Assembly: GCF_004346195.1 (NCBI RefSeq) | Contig: NZ_SMAK01000003.1 | Location: 372,001-436,000, forward strand | Direction: 5' to 3' | Length of the DNA stretch: 64,000 nucleotides | From: Tepidamorphus gemmatus | GTDB taxonomy: Bacteria; Pseudomonadota; Alphaproteobacteria; Rhizobiales; Tepidamorphaceae | Translations under genes and position numbers: made by a program | The notes under the pieces: model-generated | Database searches by the model: none | The model's input: only the letters and a program-made list of their open reading frames with translations | Told to the model about the DNA's origin: nothing | Part shown: positions 35,011 through 44,481 of the stretch, one piece after another | Position numbering within the stretch: position 1 is the stretch's first letter | Layout: the number at the start of each line of letters is the position of its first letter

Positions 35011-36957
35011 ATGAAGCGGCTGGCCTATGTCCTCGCGGCGGGGCTGCTGGCGGTCGCGCTCGTGACTGTGATTGCCCGCGCGGCGATCACCACCGAGGCC
35101 GTCCGCCACGCTGCCATCCGCCATATCGAGGCGCTGACCGGGCTGGAGACCGAGGTGCACGGCGAGACCCGCCTGTCGCTGTTCCCGCGGCTCGGCTTCC
35201 GCATCGGCGATGTCGAGCTCGAGCGGTCCGCGGGCCGCCGCAAGAATGTCGTCGCCGAGGTCGAAGCCGTCCGGGGCGAGATCGCGTTGCTGCCGCTGCT
35301 GACCGGCCATGTCATCCTCGACGAGCTGACGCTGGTGCGGCCGCAGGTGGTGATCGGCACCGAAGCCGGCGGCGCGCCGGACTGGGTGCCCGATGGCGGT
35401 GCGCTCGGCGACCTGTGGGCCGGGCGGCAGCCCGCTCCGGACAGGGAGGGCACGAGGATCGGCGCCATCCGCATCGAGGATGGTGCCATCGAACATGTCG
35501 ACGAGCGCACCGGCAGGACGGTCCGCCTCACCGCCGTCAACGGCAGCATCGTCTGGCCGGCGCTGAATGCCCCGTTCAAGATGGCCGCCTCCCTCATCTG
35601 GAACGGCGAGATCGTCTCGGTCGCGCTCGAGGCCGCCACGCCGCTGGACTACCTGACCGGCGGCAGCACACGCGTGCGGTTGGCGCTCGAGTCCGGTCTG
35701 CTGCGTGCCGGCCTCGATGGCCGCGCCGGCACCGGAACCGAGGCCGACTTCGATGGGTCGGTGGCGCTGTCGAGTTCCTCGGTGCGCGCAGCCCTGCGCT
35801 GGCTGGGCCATGCCGGCGCCGGGCTTCCGGTGCCCGCCGAGCTGTCGGCTACGGCAAAGCTGCGGCTGGTTGGGCGCGCCGCCTCCCTGTCGGAGCTCGC
35901 GCTGACGCTCGACGGCAGTGTCGCCGAAGGCGGGATGCGACTCCAGCTGGGCGATGATGGGCGACCGGATGTGCAGGGCACGCTGGCCTTCGACGTGCTC
36001 GATCTCGACCGCTTTCGACCGCCGGCCAGACCGGACTCGGCGCCCGGAACGCCAGGTTGGCTCGACCAGCCGATCACCATTGCGGATCTCGACCAGGTAT
36101 CCGCCGACATGCGCATCTCGGCCCGCACGGTCCATCTCGGGGCGATCGAATTCGGCGAGCTGGCCGGAACCGTTTCCGTCCGTTCCGGGGCGATCAACAT
36201 CGGTATCGGCGATGTCGCGCTGTTCGCAGGTCGGGGGCTCGGTTCGCTGACGCTGGCACCGGCGCCCGAGGGAATATCCTTCAGGCTTTCGGCGAAACTC
36301 GAGCGCACCGAGATGTCCCGGCTGCTCGGCCAGACGCTGGGCATCAGGCGGATCGACGGTATCGGCAATCTCACCGCAACCCTCAGCGGCGCGGGCGCCA
36401 CGCCCTCGCAGATCGTTTCGACCCTGTCGGGCGAGGGTCGCATCGCCATCACCGGGGGTGCGCTGGCGGGCGTCGATGTGGCGAGCCTTGCCGAGACGTT
36501 GCGGACGGGCAGGGTGGAGGGCTGGCCCGCCAATCCGGCCGCAAGCACCCGCTTCGACACGCTGGCAGCCACCTTCCGCGTCGCGCAGGGCACGGCCTCG
36601 ACGGCAAACTTCAGCCTGATCGGCCCCGGTCTGGACGTGTCCGCCGAAGCCGAGGTCCGCCTGTTGCCGGCCTCGATCGCAGGCCATGGGCTCGCCGAAC
36701 TTGGGGGTGCGGACTCGGAGCAAGGCCTGACGGTTCCCTTCGTCATCGAAGGTCCCGTGGGGCGGCCGAGCATCTATCCCGATCCGCTTTGGCTGCTCGA
36801 GCGGGCGGCGGTGAGCGAGGAGCTGCTGCGCGACTTCAAGCGCGATCTCGAACAGAAGCCGCCGGAGCTGGTCGTCCAGGAGATCCTCGGTCATGCCCTC
36901 GACCGAGGCCCGGCGCCACGGCTACGCCAGCCAGTGGTCAACGCCCCGCAGCAATAG
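35011..36957 (+). CDS. AsmA family protein
   Basis: A 648-residue inner-membrane-anchored protein with a large periplasmic domain. One N-terminal helix (LAYVLAAGLLAVALVTVIA) is followed by the AsmA opening ALTGLETEVHGETRLSLFP and LGFRIGDVELE. The C-terminal AsmA-like part has the repeated pattern SGEGRIAITGGALAGVDVA, then GLTVPFVIEGPVGRPSIYPD. Proteins of this group are thought to bridge the envelope and take part in phospholipid transport or outer-membrane assembly. The product is about the usual length. No clear ribosome site adjoins the ATG, but the conserved membrane anchor begins at once. Confidence 0.85.
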   Translation: MKRLAYVLAAGLLAVALVTVIARAAITTEAVRHAAIRHIEALTGLETEVHGETRLSLFPRLGFRIGDVELERSAGRRKNVVAEVEAVRGEIALLPLLTGHVILDELTLVRPQVVIGTEAGGAPDWVPDGGALGDLWAGRQPAPDREGTRIGAIRIEDGAIEHVDERTGRTVRLTAVNGSIVWPALNAPFKMAASLIWNGEIVSVALEAATPLDYLTGGSTRVRLALESGLLRAGLDGRAGTGTEADFDGSVALSSSSVRAALRWLGHAGAGLPVPAELSATAKLRLVGRAASLSELALTLDGSVAEGGMRLQLGDDGRPDVQGTLAFDVLDLDRFRPPARPDSAPGTPGWLDQPITIADLDQVSADMRISARTVHLGAIEFGELAGTVSVRSGAINIGIGDVALFAGRGLGSLTLAPAPEGISFRLSAKLERTEMSRLLGQTLGIRRIDGIGNLTATLSGAGATPSQIVSTLSGEGRIAITGGALAGVDVASLAETLRTGRVEGWPANPAASTRFDTLAATFRVAQGTASTANFSLIGPGLDVSAEAEVRLLPASIAGHGLAELGGADSEQGLTVPFVIEGPVGRPSIYPDPLWLLERAAVSEELLRDFKRDLEQKPPELVVQEILGHALDRGPAPRLRQPVVNAPQQ

Positions 36958-37078
36958 CGGGCCGCGGCTGGATGGGGCGCGGGCACGGCCGGCCGCTTCG
37001 TCGCGGGGCCGCGGCTCGTGTATCCTTCCGGGCATGATTCGCGCGCGGCGGGGGCCGGCGCCGGCTCGGGGAGTGGCC

Positions 37079-38368
37079 ATGGTGGTGCTGCGTCTTTGCG
37101 AGGCCGTGACCGCCGCCTGCCTGTCGCGTCGCCTCCTGCATCGCTGCCGCGCGCTCGCCTTGGCAGTCGCGGCCGGCGCGGGCGCCCTGCCCGTCGCAGC
37201 CGCCGACTGGGGGCTGGCCGTGTTCCTGATCGCAGAACGCACCACCGACCGGGCATCCCAAGCGAGCTATGCGCCGGGCGATCGGGCCCGCACCCGGCTC
37301 GCGGTGGAAAACCGCGGCGCTGTGGGGCTGTCGGATATCCGCATCGAGATCGAATTCGTCGGCGCCGTGCCCGTGCTCTCGGCGATGCGGGAGGCGGCCG
37401 ACTGGACGGCCGAGGCCGACCGGCTGCGGACGGTCATTGCGACGCTCGACCCGGGGCAGTCGGTCGAGTTCCCGGTGGTCGTCGAACTCGCCGACGGAAC
37501 CGAGCGCGGTGCGCGCGGGACCGGCGGCGAGGCGCGCATTCGCGTGACGGTCCCGGCCTCGGGGGAGACCGTGGTGACGCAGGCGCGCTGGCCGATCGTC
37601 GGCTGCGCGCGCGCCTATCACGATGCGCTGCGGCTGGTCCGGCTTTCCGAATTCGCCGATCTGCGTGCGGCGGTCGAGGCGTCGCTGACCCCCGACACCG
37701 ACCTGCCCGGCAGGCTGATCTTCGTGCGGGCCCCGGCCGATTCGACCGCGCCGGCGAAGTTCGCCGGCCAGATCGCGAGAACCCGCGGCGTCGATGGCTT
37801 CTTCACCACCGAGGATGCCAGATGGGTCGCGGGGCGGGTGATCCGCGACATCGATGCCTATCTCGGCCAGGATCTCTACCCCGGCCTGTGCACGGGGGTT
37901 GTACAATGGACCGCGGCGATGGAGGCGCAGGTCGATCGCTTTGCCCGGCGGGCCGCCCAGACCCGCGCGCTGCTGGACGCGTTTCTGCCGGCCGTCTCCG
38001 ACACCGCTGCATCCATCGGCGGCGGGCTTGCCGCTGAAATCGGCGGCGAAATCGGCGGCGAGGGCTCGGGGCCCGGCCGTCACGACGCCGAGCTGCTGGC
38101 GGCCGAGCTGCTGGCGGCGCTCGGCACCCGGACGGACGGGCTATCCGGCGCAGGCGTCTTCGCCGCCGCGCAGGGCTGGATCGGCTCCGGCAGCCATGGT
38201 CTGGGCGAGGCAGAGCGCCGCGCGGTCGACGCCGCCTTCGCGATGCTCGAGCGACAGTGGTATCTGGAGATGGCGGCAACCCGGGCCGACGCCGTTGCGG
38301 ATGGCTTCGCCCGGACGCTCGAGGCGATCCGCGCCGCACATGGTGCGACCTGTACCTGCCGCCGCTGA
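37079..38368 (+). CDS. Exported protein of unknown function
   Basis: A 429-residue protein I cannot assign. GGGGAG lies about six bases before the ATG at 37079, and the N-terminus forms a signal peptide ending PVAAADW near residue 41. Residues 45-185 look like an Ig-like beta domain of the CARDB type (YAPGDRARTRLAVENRGAVG, then IEIEFVGAVPV and LDPGQSVEFPVVVELADGT). Residues 190-430 are mostly alpha-helical with no known motif and end in a CTCRR tail. It follows the asmA-like gene by about 120 bases and precedes a GT-C-like membrane protein. An envelope role is likely from export alone. Confidence 0.65.
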   Translation: MVVLRLCEAVTAACLSRRLLHRCRALALAVAAGAGALPVAAADWGLAVFLIAERTTDRASQASYAPGDRARTRLAVENRGAVGLSDIRIEIEFVGAVPVLSAMREAADWTAEADRLRTVIATLDPGQSVEFPVVVELADGTERGARGTGGEARIRVTVPASGETVVTQARWPIVGCARAYHDALRLVRLSEFADLRAAVEASLTPDTDLPGRLIFVRAPADSTAPAKFAGQIARTRGVDGFFTTEDARWVAGRVIRDIDAYLGQDLYPGLCTGVVQWTAAMEAQVDRFARRAAQTRALLDAFLPAVSDTAASIGGGLAAEIGGEIGGEGSGPGRHDAELLAAELLAALGTRTDGLSGAGVFAAAQGWIGSGSHGLGEAERRAVDAAFAMLERQWYLEMAATRADAVADGFARTLEAIRAAHGATCTCRR

Positions 38369-38523
38369 ACCGCGCGGCCGCGGCATTTACCGTTGCGGTT
38401 AACGATCCGGTCGGAAATTGCCTCCGACCTCGCCTGGCAGACGCGCATTCGGGGCCCGCTTGCGATAGGTTGCGGCAGGCCGGCCGCCGCCAGGCGGCGA
38501 CCGCGAACCGGGATTGCGCAGCC

Positions 38524-39819
38524 ATGACGGATATCGCCCGCCACGCCCCGACATCGCCCGCGCGCGCCTTTGGCCGTCGTGCCGCACTCGCCGATCTCCG
38601 GGCGGATCGCGGTGCGCTGCTGTTGCTGCTGACCCTGGCGATGGCGGCCGTGCTGCTCGTCACGCTGGCGCTGCGGGCGCTCGGTGAATCGGGCGGCACC
38701 AACTCCTACGCGGCCCTGGCAGATGCCTTCCTGAACGGCCGGCTGCATGTCGATGCATGCATGGACGAGGACTGCGCCCTATACGATGGCCGCATCTGGG
38801 TGATCTTCCCGCCGTTCCCGGCGATCGTGGCGATGCCGTTCGTGGCCCTGTTCGGCACCGGTTTCTCGGGCTTCATCACGTTGGCCACGCTGTTTTCGGG
38901 CGTGTCGCTGCTCCTATGGTGGCGCATTCTCGAACGGCTCTCCGTCGAGCCCCGGACGGCGATCTGGCTGGTTCTGGCGATCGGCTTCGCGACGCCGCTC
39001 TACTATGTGACGTTCCGCGGCGACGGCGTCTGGTTCTTCGCCCAGGCGATCGCCTTCCTGCTGGTGGCGGTCGCGATCCACGAGGCGGTGCGCGGCGGCA
39101 GTCTGATGCTTGCCGGTGTCTGCATCGGCCTTGCCTTCCTCACCCGCCAGTTCACCATCCTCTATCTGCCGTTCCTGTTCGCGCTGGCGCTGCGTCCGGA
39201 CGAGCCGCTGATCTCGCTGAAATGGCCGCACTGGCGCCGAGCGCTGGCGCTGGCATTGCCAGTGGCGGCCGCGCTCGCGGTCTACCTCGTCTACAATCAG
39301 ATCCGTTTCGGCGATCCCCTCGACACCGGCTACGGCTACATAGCGGCCTGGTCGCCCGATGCGGACGACATGATCTCCAACCGGCTGCGCGAGCACGGAT
39401 TGTTTTCGTCAGCCTATTTCGTCTTCAATGCGCTCTATCTCGTCGTTCAGGGGTTCCATGCCCGGTTCGAGGGGCCGTATCTCACCGATCTCGCCGATCT
39501 CGACCCGTCGGGCACCTCGCTCTTGGCCGCCAGCCCGTTCGTGCTGCTCGCCGTCTTCGCGCCGATGCGCCGGCCGGTGGTGATCGGGCTTCTGGTGATC
39601 GTGGCGATGGTCGTGCCGATGCTGTTCTACCATTCGAACGGCTTCAGCCAGTACAACGTGCAGCGCTACACACTCGACTGGCTGCCGATCCTGTTCGTGA
39701 TGCTGGCGCTCGCGGTGAAGCCCGGCCTCAGGCCGGCGTTGCAGGTTCTCGTCGCCTACGCGGTCGGGCTCAATGTGGTCACGGTGGCGCTGCTGGCCCT
39801 GACCCACCCGGCGGGATAG
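38524..39819 (+). CDS. Polytopic membrane protein, GT-C glycosyltransferase-like
   Basis: A 431-residue protein with about ten membrane helices. The first periplasmic loop has NSYAALADAFLNGRLHVDA and YDGRIWVIFPPFPAIVAMP, a pattern of polyprenyl-phosphate-dependent GT-C transferases in which an acidic residue follows the first helix. Later helices are followed by a short hydrophilic loop (LTDLADLDPSG). The ATG at 38524 lacks a strong ribosome site but fits the predicted N-terminus. It may transfer a sugar or be a flippase-like relative; the donor and acceptor are not evident. Confidence 0.65.
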   Translation: MTDIARHAPTSPARAFGRRAALADLRADRGALLLLLTLAMAAVLLVTLALRALGESGGTNSYAALADAFLNGRLHVDACMDEDCALYDGRIWVIFPPFPAIVAMPFVALFGTGFSGFITLATLFSGVSLLLWWRILERLSVEPRTAIWLVLAIGFATPLYYVTFRGDGVWFFAQAIAFLLVAVAIHEAVRGGSLMLAGVCIGLAFLTRQFTILYLPFLFALALRPDEPLISLKWPHWRRALALALPVAAALAVYLVYNQIRFGDPLDTGYGYIAAWSPDADDMISNRLREHGLFSSAYFVFNALYLVVQGFHARFEGPYLTDLADLDPSGTSLLAASPFVLLAVFAPMRRPVVIGLLVIVAMVVPMLFYHSNGFSQYNVQRYTLDWLPILFVMLALAVKPGLRPALQVLVAYAVGLNVVTVALLALTHPAG

Positions 39820-39838
39820 GCACCGTACCGTGTGACGA

Positions 39839-40057
39839 TCAGCGTGCGCCGTCGCGCCGCTCAGCCTTGGTGATGATTAAGGAGAAATCGTAGGACGAGG
39901 CGCCGTAGCAGCCGATGCAGCTGCCGGTGCCGAACACCAGTTCGTCGCTGGTCGATTCCCATGGCTGGTGGACCGCACTTGCGGTACCGCTGGCGTTCGC
40001 CCGTCTGACATGCCTTGCATCGGACGCATGGCTGATATCGAATATGACGGATCGCAA
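39839..40057 (-). CDS. Small CxxC protein divergent from actR (putative)
   Basis: A 72-codon frame that would begin at a TTG (40057). Its C-terminal 45 codons have the strong third-position GC of real genes here and read in part DELVFGTGSCIGCYGASSYDF, given in pieces: DELVFGTGS, CIGCYGA (C47, C50) and SSYDFSLIITK. No ATG exists in frame, so the true start may be the TTG or may lie elsewhere. No membrane helix is seen. The CxxC pair could be redox-active or bind metal; I do not recognise the family. It faces away from the redox-responsive regulator gene actR, with overlapping promoter regions. Confidence 0.45.
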   Translation of the reverse strand: MRSVIFDISHASDARHVRRANASGTASAVHQPWESTSDELVFGTGSCIGCYGASSYDFSLIITKAERRDGAR

Positions 40058-40131
40058 TGCCAGCCCGGCGATCGGTGACTATATGTCGCGCATGTGCGTA
40101 CAGGATGCTGGCGAGCCAGGATATGCTGCAG

Positions 40132-40692
40132 ATGACCGAGGAAGCCCGGAGCACGGTGGCCCATCTTGAGGATCGCAGTCTGCTGGTCCTCGACGATGAC
40201 CGGCCGTTCCTGAACCGGCTGGCACGTGCGATGGAGCGGCGCGGCTTCGTCGTCACCGAGGCCGATACGGTGGCCGACGGCCTTGCTGCGGTGGAAGCGC
40301 ACGCGCCGGCCTTCGCGGTGGTCGACATGCGCCTCGGCGACGGCAACGGTCTCGACGTGATCCAGCGGCTGAAGGAGAAGCGGCCCGATGCCCGCGCGAT
40401 CATCCTCACCGGCTACGGCAACATTGCCACCGCCGTTACGGCGGTGAAGCTCGGCGCTGTCGATTATCTGGCCAAGCCGGCCGATGCCGACGAGGTCTTT
40501 GCCGCCCTGATGAACGACGGCGAGGCGAAGGCGGCCCCCCCCGAGAATCCGATGTCGGCCGACCGGGTGCGATGGGAGCATATCCAGCGCGTCTACGAAC
40601 TGTGCGACCGCAATGTCTCCGAGACCGCCCGCCGCCTGAACATGCATCGGCGCACCCTGCAGCGCATCCTCGCCAAGCGCGCACCACGCTGA
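40132..40692 (+). CDS. actR: ActR/RegA/PrrA-type response regulator
   Basis: A 186-residue regulator of the global redox and acid-tolerance system of alphaproteobacteria. Receiver domain: [19 protein letters not shown] (acidic pocket D21-D23), phosphorylation site in [11 protein letters not shown] (D65), [10 protein letters not shown] (conserved Lys). After the proline-containing hinge the Fis-type helix-turn-helix reads [21 protein letters not shown]. Three ATGs are available at the start; 40132, with AGGA ten bases upstream, gives the usual short N-terminus. The partner kinase (ActS/RegB) is often adjacent in rhizobia but is not in this window. Confidence 0.92.
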   Translation: MTEEARSTVAHLEDRSLLVLDDDRPFLNRLARAMERRGFVVTEADTVADGLAAVEAHAPAFAVVDMRLGDGNGLDVIQRLKEKRPDARAIILTGYGNIATAVTAVKLGAVDYLAKPADADEVFAALMNDGEAKAAPPENPMSADRVRWEHIQRVYELCDRNVSETARRLNMHRRTLQRILAKRAPR

Positions 40693-40699
40693 CACGCGG

Positions 40700-41182
40700 A
40701 TGGCGGAGGCATCGCCGGCAGCGATCACAATCCTTGTCGACGCCGACGCCTGCCCGGTGAAGGACGAGGTCTACCGTGTCGCTGCGCGGCACCGGATCAG
40801 GGTCGTTATCGTCGCCAATGCGTTCATCGCCGTGCCACGCGATCCGCTCGTCGAGCGCGTCATCGTGCCGAGCGGCCCGGACGTGGCCGACGACTGGATC
40901 GCCGAGCGGGCAGGACCCGCAACAATCGTCGTGACCGCGGATATCCCGCTCGCGGAGCGGGTGGTGCAGGCCGGAGCTGCGGCGATCGCACCGAACGGAC
41001 GGGCGTTCGACGCCGGCTCGATCGGCATGGCGCTGGCAATGCGCAACCTCATGACCGAGCTGCGGTCGGCCGGACATATCACGTCCGGTCCACGTCCGTT
41101 CTCTCCGAAGGATCGCTCCGCCTTTCTCGGCGCGCTCGACCGTGCCGTGGTCCGGCTGAAGCGCCGGGGCTTTCCGGCCTGA
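40700..41182 (+). CDS. UPF0178/DUF188 family protein (YaiI/YqxD-like)
   Basis: A 160-residue conserved protein. It starts with the family hallmark [20 protein letters not shown] and carries [33 protein letters not shown] and [17 protein letters not shown]. The fold is PIN-domain-like with conserved aspartates, so a nuclease role has been proposed for the family, but none is established. It begins eight bases after the actR stop and is probably co-transcribed. Confidence 0.93.
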   Translation: MAEASPAAITILVDADACPVKDEVYRVAARHRIRVVIVANAFIAVPRDPLVERVIVPSGPDVADDWIAERAGPATIVVTADIPLAERVVQAGAAAIAPNGRAFDAGSIGMALAMRNLMTELRSAGHITSGPRPFSPKDRSAFLGALDRAVVRLKRRGFPA

Positions 41183-41205
41183 GCTGGCCGGTGCGCTGTT
41201 CGATC

Positions 41206-41235
41206 TGCGCCCGCTCGTCCCGGGCGCGGGGCGCA
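41206..41235. terminator. Hairpin between convergent genes
   Basis: TGCGCCC (41206-41212) and GGGCGCA (41229-41235) form a seven-base stem with further GC pairing in the 16-base loop. It lies between the ends of the DUF188 gene and rnhA. No T-run follows. Confidence 0.4.
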
Positions 41236-41250
41236 AGTAGGGGCCGCCCT

Positions 41251-41736
41251 TCAGCCGCCGGCGGGGGGCTCGGCCGTGCGCTTGATCCGCGCCGGCTTGA
41301 ACGGCGCCATGCCGGCGCGCGCCAGTTCGTCGGCCCGCTCGTTGCCGGGATCGCCGGCATGGCCGCGGACCCAGTGCCAGAAGATCTCGTGCTCGCCGAG
41401 CAGCGATTCGAGCTCCCGCCACAGCTCGACATTCTTGACGGGCTTGTTGTCGGCGGTCCGCCAGCCGCGCTGTTTCCAGGTCTTCAGCCAGGACGTGATG
41501 CCATCGCGCAGGTAGCTGGAATCGGTGTGCAGGTGGACGATCGACGGCTTCTTCAACGCCTTGAGCGCCCGAATCGCGGCGACCAGCTCCATGCGGTTGT
41601 TGGTGGTCAGCGCCTCGCCGCCGGACAGTTCCCTCTCGTGCTGGCCCGACACCAACAGCGCGCCCCAGCCGCCCGGACCCGGATTCCCCGAGCAGGCGCC
41701 ATCCGTCCAGATGTCGACGCGCGGCTTCTCCCCCAT
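41251..41736 (-). CDS. rnhA: Ribonuclease HI
   Basis: Removes RNA from RNA-DNA hybrids, 161 residues. The four catalytic acids are in [12 protein letters not shown] (D12), NRMELVAA (Glu), [11 protein letters not shown] (Asp) and [12 protein letters not shown] (Asp). Family-specific features such as [20 protein letters not shown] are present. Its ATG shares one base with the thrB stop codon (TGATG), so it is translationally coupled to thrB and belongs to the ispH-thrB-rnhA operon common in rhizobia. Confidence 0.97.
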   Translation of the reverse strand: MGEKPRVDIWTDGACSGNPGPGGWGALLVSGQHERELSGGEALTTNNRMELVAAIRALKALKKPSIVHLHTDSSYLRDGITSWLKTWKQRGWRTADNKPVKNVELWRELESLLGEHEIFWHWVRGHAGDPGNERADELARAGMAPFKPARIKRTAEPPAGG

Positions 41737-42698
41737 CAGTCGAGTCCGTACTCGGCGGCGCTCCGCACCACCCGGTGGAAGCGCAGCCGTCTGGCATATT
41801 CGAGGGGGTCCTTCGGTCGGACGAAGGCGCCGGGCGGGTGATTCAGCCAGTCATAGAGGCGGGTGACGAAGAAGCGCATCGCCGCCCCGCGCGCCAGGAT
41901 CGGCAGCGCGTCGTACTCGTCGCCGGTCAGCCGGCGGCGGCCGGCATAGGCGGTCAGCATTGCCCGCGCCTTGGTGACGTTGAACGACAGGTCGGGCTCG
42001 AAGCACCACGCATTGAGGCAGACCGCGATGTCATAGGCGAGCGCGTCACGGCAGGCGAAATAGAAGTCGATGAGGCCGGAGACCCGCGTATCGAGGAAGA
42101 ACACGTTGTCGGGAAACAGGTCGGCATGGATGATGCCGGTCGGCAGGTGCTTCGGCCAGTTGGTCTCGAGGAACCGCAATTCGCCTTCCATCTCAGCGGC
42201 GAGCCCCGGTTGCAGCGTGTCGGCCCGGTCGGCGACCGCGGCGAAGATCGGCCGCCAGTCGTCGACCGACAGGGCGTTGCGTCGTTGGCCGGGGAAGTCG
42301 AGCGCTGCCTTGTGCATCGCCGCGAGCGTGCCGCCGAGTGCCCGGCAGTGCTCGACGCCGGGCCGGCGCACCCACAGCCCGTCGAGAAAGGTCATCAGCG
42401 CCGCGGGGCGTCCGCACAGGGTGCGCAGCGCCTCGCCGTTGCGGTCGCGGACCGGCAACGGACAGGTTAGCCCCTTCCCCGACAGATGCTCCATCAACTC
42501 CAGGAAGAACGGCAGGTCGGCGGGGTTCACCCGCTTCTCGTAGAGCGTCAGGATGAAGTTCCCCGCCTCGGCGTGGACCAGGTAGTTGGTGTTCTCGACG
42601 CCCTCGGCAATACCCTTGAAGGAGAGCAGCGCGCCGATTTCGTAGTCCGCGACGAACTGCGACAGAGCCTCGTCGGGCACCTCGGTGTAGACGGCCAT
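41736..42698 (-). CDS. thrB: Homoserine kinase (ThrB, kinase-like fold type)
   Basis: Phosphorylates homoserine in threonine biosynthesis, 320 residues. This is the alphaproteobacterial, protein-kinase-like form, not the GHMP-type enzyme of enterics: [18 protein letters not shown] at the start, [14 protein letters not shown] (catalytic loop) and [17 protein letters not shown] (metal-binding block). It starts five bases after the ispH stop. Confidence 0.95.
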   Translation of the reverse strand: MAVYTEVPDEALSQFVADYEIGALLSFKGIAEGVENTNYLVHAEAGNFILTLYEKRVNPADLPFFLELMEHLSGKGLTCPLPVRDRNGEALRTLCGRPAALMTFLDGLWVRRPGVEHCRALGGTLAAMHKAALDFPGQRRNALSVDDWRPIFAAVADRADTLQPGLAAEMEGELRFLETNWPKHLPTGIIHADLFPDNVFFLDTRVSGLIDFYFACRDALAYDIAVCLNAWCFEPDLSFNVTKARAMLTAYAGRRRLTGDEYDALPILARGAAMRFFVTRLYDWLNHPPGAFVRPKDPLEYARRLRFHRVVRSAAEYGLD

Positions 42699-42703
42699 AT
42701 GCG

Positions 42704-43669
42704 CTATTCCGCAGCGTCGCGGAGCTGCCGCGGCAGGTTGAAGGCGATCGACTCCTGCGCCGTCGAAACGGTCTCGATATCGATCGCGTAACGCTGGTCG
42801 AACGCGCCGATGATCTCCTCGACAAGCACCTCCGGTGCCGAGGCCCCGGCCGTGATCGCCAGGGTGCGGATGCCGTCAAGGCGTTTCCAGTCGATGTCGC
42901 TCGCCCGCTGCACCAGCATCGAGACCGGACAGCCGGCCCGTTCGGCGACCTCGACCAGCCGTTGCGAATTCGAGGAATTGGGGGCGCCGACGACGAGCGT
43001 CGCGTCCGCCCTCGGTGCCACTGCCTTGACCGCCTCCTGGCGGTTGGTCGTGGCGTAGCAGATGTCCTCCTTGTGCGGGCCGGTGATGTCCGGGAACCGC
43101 TCGGTCAGCACCGCGACGATCTCGCGGGTGTCGTCGACCGACAGTGTGGTCTGGGTGATGAAGGCGAGTGCCTCGGGGCGGCGGGGAACGAAGGCGCGGG
43201 CATCCTCGACCGTCTCGATCAGCGTGACGGCGCCGTCCGGCAGCTGGCCCATTGTGCCGATCACCTCGGGATGTCCGGCATGGCCGATCAGCACGATCTC
43301 GCGGCCCCGCTTGTGGTGGATCTCGGCTTCCCGGTGCACCTTGGTGACCAGCGGGCAGGTGGCGTCGATCTGCAGCATGTTGCGGGCCGCCGCCCCTGCC
43401 GGAACCGACTTCGGCACGCCGTGCGCGGAAAAGATAACCGGCGCTGTGGTCTCCGGAATCTGGTCGAGTTCCTCGACGAACACGGCCCCCTTTGCCTTCA
43501 GACCCTCGACCACGTAGCGGTTGTGGACGATTTCGTGGCGCACATAGACCGGCGGCCCGAATCGTTCCAGCGCCAGTTCGACGATCCGGATCGCCCGGTC
43601 GACACCCGCGCAGAAGCCGCGCGGCGAGCACAGCAGGATCTTCAGCGGCGGGCGCGTGTCGGCGGGCAT
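42704..43669 (-). CDS. ispH: 4-hydroxy-3-methylbut-2-enyl diphosphate reductase
   Basis: Last step of the methylerythritol phosphate pathway to isoprenoids, 321 residues. The three cysteines that hold the iron-sulfur cluster are in [13 protein letters not shown] (C20), [11 protein letters not shown] and [32 protein letters not shown] and [15 protein letters not shown] are further family blocks. First gene of the ispH-thrB-rnhA operon; a divergent SET-domain gene starts 252 bases upstream. Confidence 0.97.
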   Translation of the reverse strand: MPADTRPPLKILLCSPRGFCAGVDRAIRIVELALERFGPPVYVRHEIVHNRYVVEGLKAKGAVFVEELDQIPETTAPVIFSAHGVPKSVPAGAAARNMLQIDATCPLVTKVHREAEIHHKRGREIVLIGHAGHPEVIGTMGQLPDGAVTLIETVEDARAFVPRRPEALAFITQTTLSVDDTREIVAVLTERFPDITGPHKEDICYATTNRQEAVKAVAPRADATLVVGAPNSSNSQRLVEVAERAGCPVSMLVQRASDIDWKRLDGIRTLAITAGASAPEVLVEEIIGAFDQRYAIDIETVSTAQESIAFNLPRQLRDAAE

Positions 43670-43921
43670 CGGGAGCGTTCGGGTCCAGCGTCCCGGCTCG
43701 GCGCGAGCGGGGTCTCGCCGGCTATACTGGAATCGGCCCCCGCAGTGTCAAGGCCAGGCTGCGTCGACGCCGGGCTGCCCGCCCGGCGGACAGGTGACGG
43801 TCGTTTGCGCTTTTCCGACATCGGCGGCCGATCCCGTTCCATTGCGCCGCAGGATGACCTATATCGCGCGCCGCACGGTCGCGCCGTGGGGAGCGCCGGC
43901 TTGCCGCAAGGGGTATCGGGA

Positions 43922-44314
43922 ATGCTGCGAGTGAAGACGCGGGTTGCGCCGAGCGCCATCCAGGGACTTGGTCTGTTCGCCGACGAGGACATCCCGGAAG
44001 GTGCCACGATCTGGCAGTTCGACCGTGGCATAGACCAGGTGATCGACCTGCGCTACGTCGATCCGGGCGCGTTCATCCCCCGCGACTTCATCCTAAAGTA
44101 CGGCTACCAGACCGTGGTCGACCAGCCGGTCTTCGTGCTGTGCGTCGACGATGCCCGCTTCATGAACCATTCCGACGATCCGAACATCGTCGAGACCGAG
44201 GAGCGCTCGGTGGCGATCCGCCCCATTGCCAGGGGCGAGGAAATCACCACCAACTACAAGGCCTTCGACCGTCGCTATCTGAGCCGGAACCCGATGTGGG
44301 ACTCGGGCGACTAG
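43922..44314 (+). CDS. SET domain protein
   Basis: A 130-residue protein made of a single SET domain: GLGLFADEDIPEGATIWQFD, a middle segment with tyrosines, RFMNHSDDPNIVE and ITTNYKAFDRRYL. RFMNHS-PN and the tyrosine in NYKAF correspond to the S-adenosylmethionine and lysine-channel motifs of protein lysine methyltransferases. No pre-SET or other domain is attached. The bacterial target is unknown. The start at 43922 has AAGGGG about 12 bases upstream; earlier in-frame codons run antisense to ispH and were rejected. Confidence 0.85.
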   Translation: MLRVKTRVAPSAIQGLGLFADEDIPEGATIWQFDRGIDQVIDLRYVDPGAFIPRDFILKYGYQTVVDQPVFVLCVDDARFMNHSDDPNIVETEERSVAIRPIARGEEITTNYKAFDRRYLSRNPMWDSGD

Positions 44315-44481
44315 CAACAGGCGACGCGTCGTGGTCGATGGCGGCGGACGGGGCTGCCGTCGGGCCGCTCACAATGGTGTGAGGTGCCGCGCTCGCGGGG
44401 CGATCCTCCCGGCCCGGGCGCTATCTTGCCCGAAGCCACCGTGTAACGCGCGCTGGCCGGACCAGTTCGGGAGGACACACC

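Noticed and set aside
34810-36894. 694-codon open frame opposite the asmA-like gene
   Set aside because: Shadow of the plus-strand gene; no domain, and the AsmA pattern lies on the other strand.
38387-38403. Possible CtrA box (TTTA and TTAAC) before the GT-C-like gene
   Set aside because: The spacing is nine bases, not seven.
42962-44314. 450-residue reading for the SET protein
   Set aside because: The N-terminal 320 residues are antisense to ispH; the SET fold starts right after 43922.
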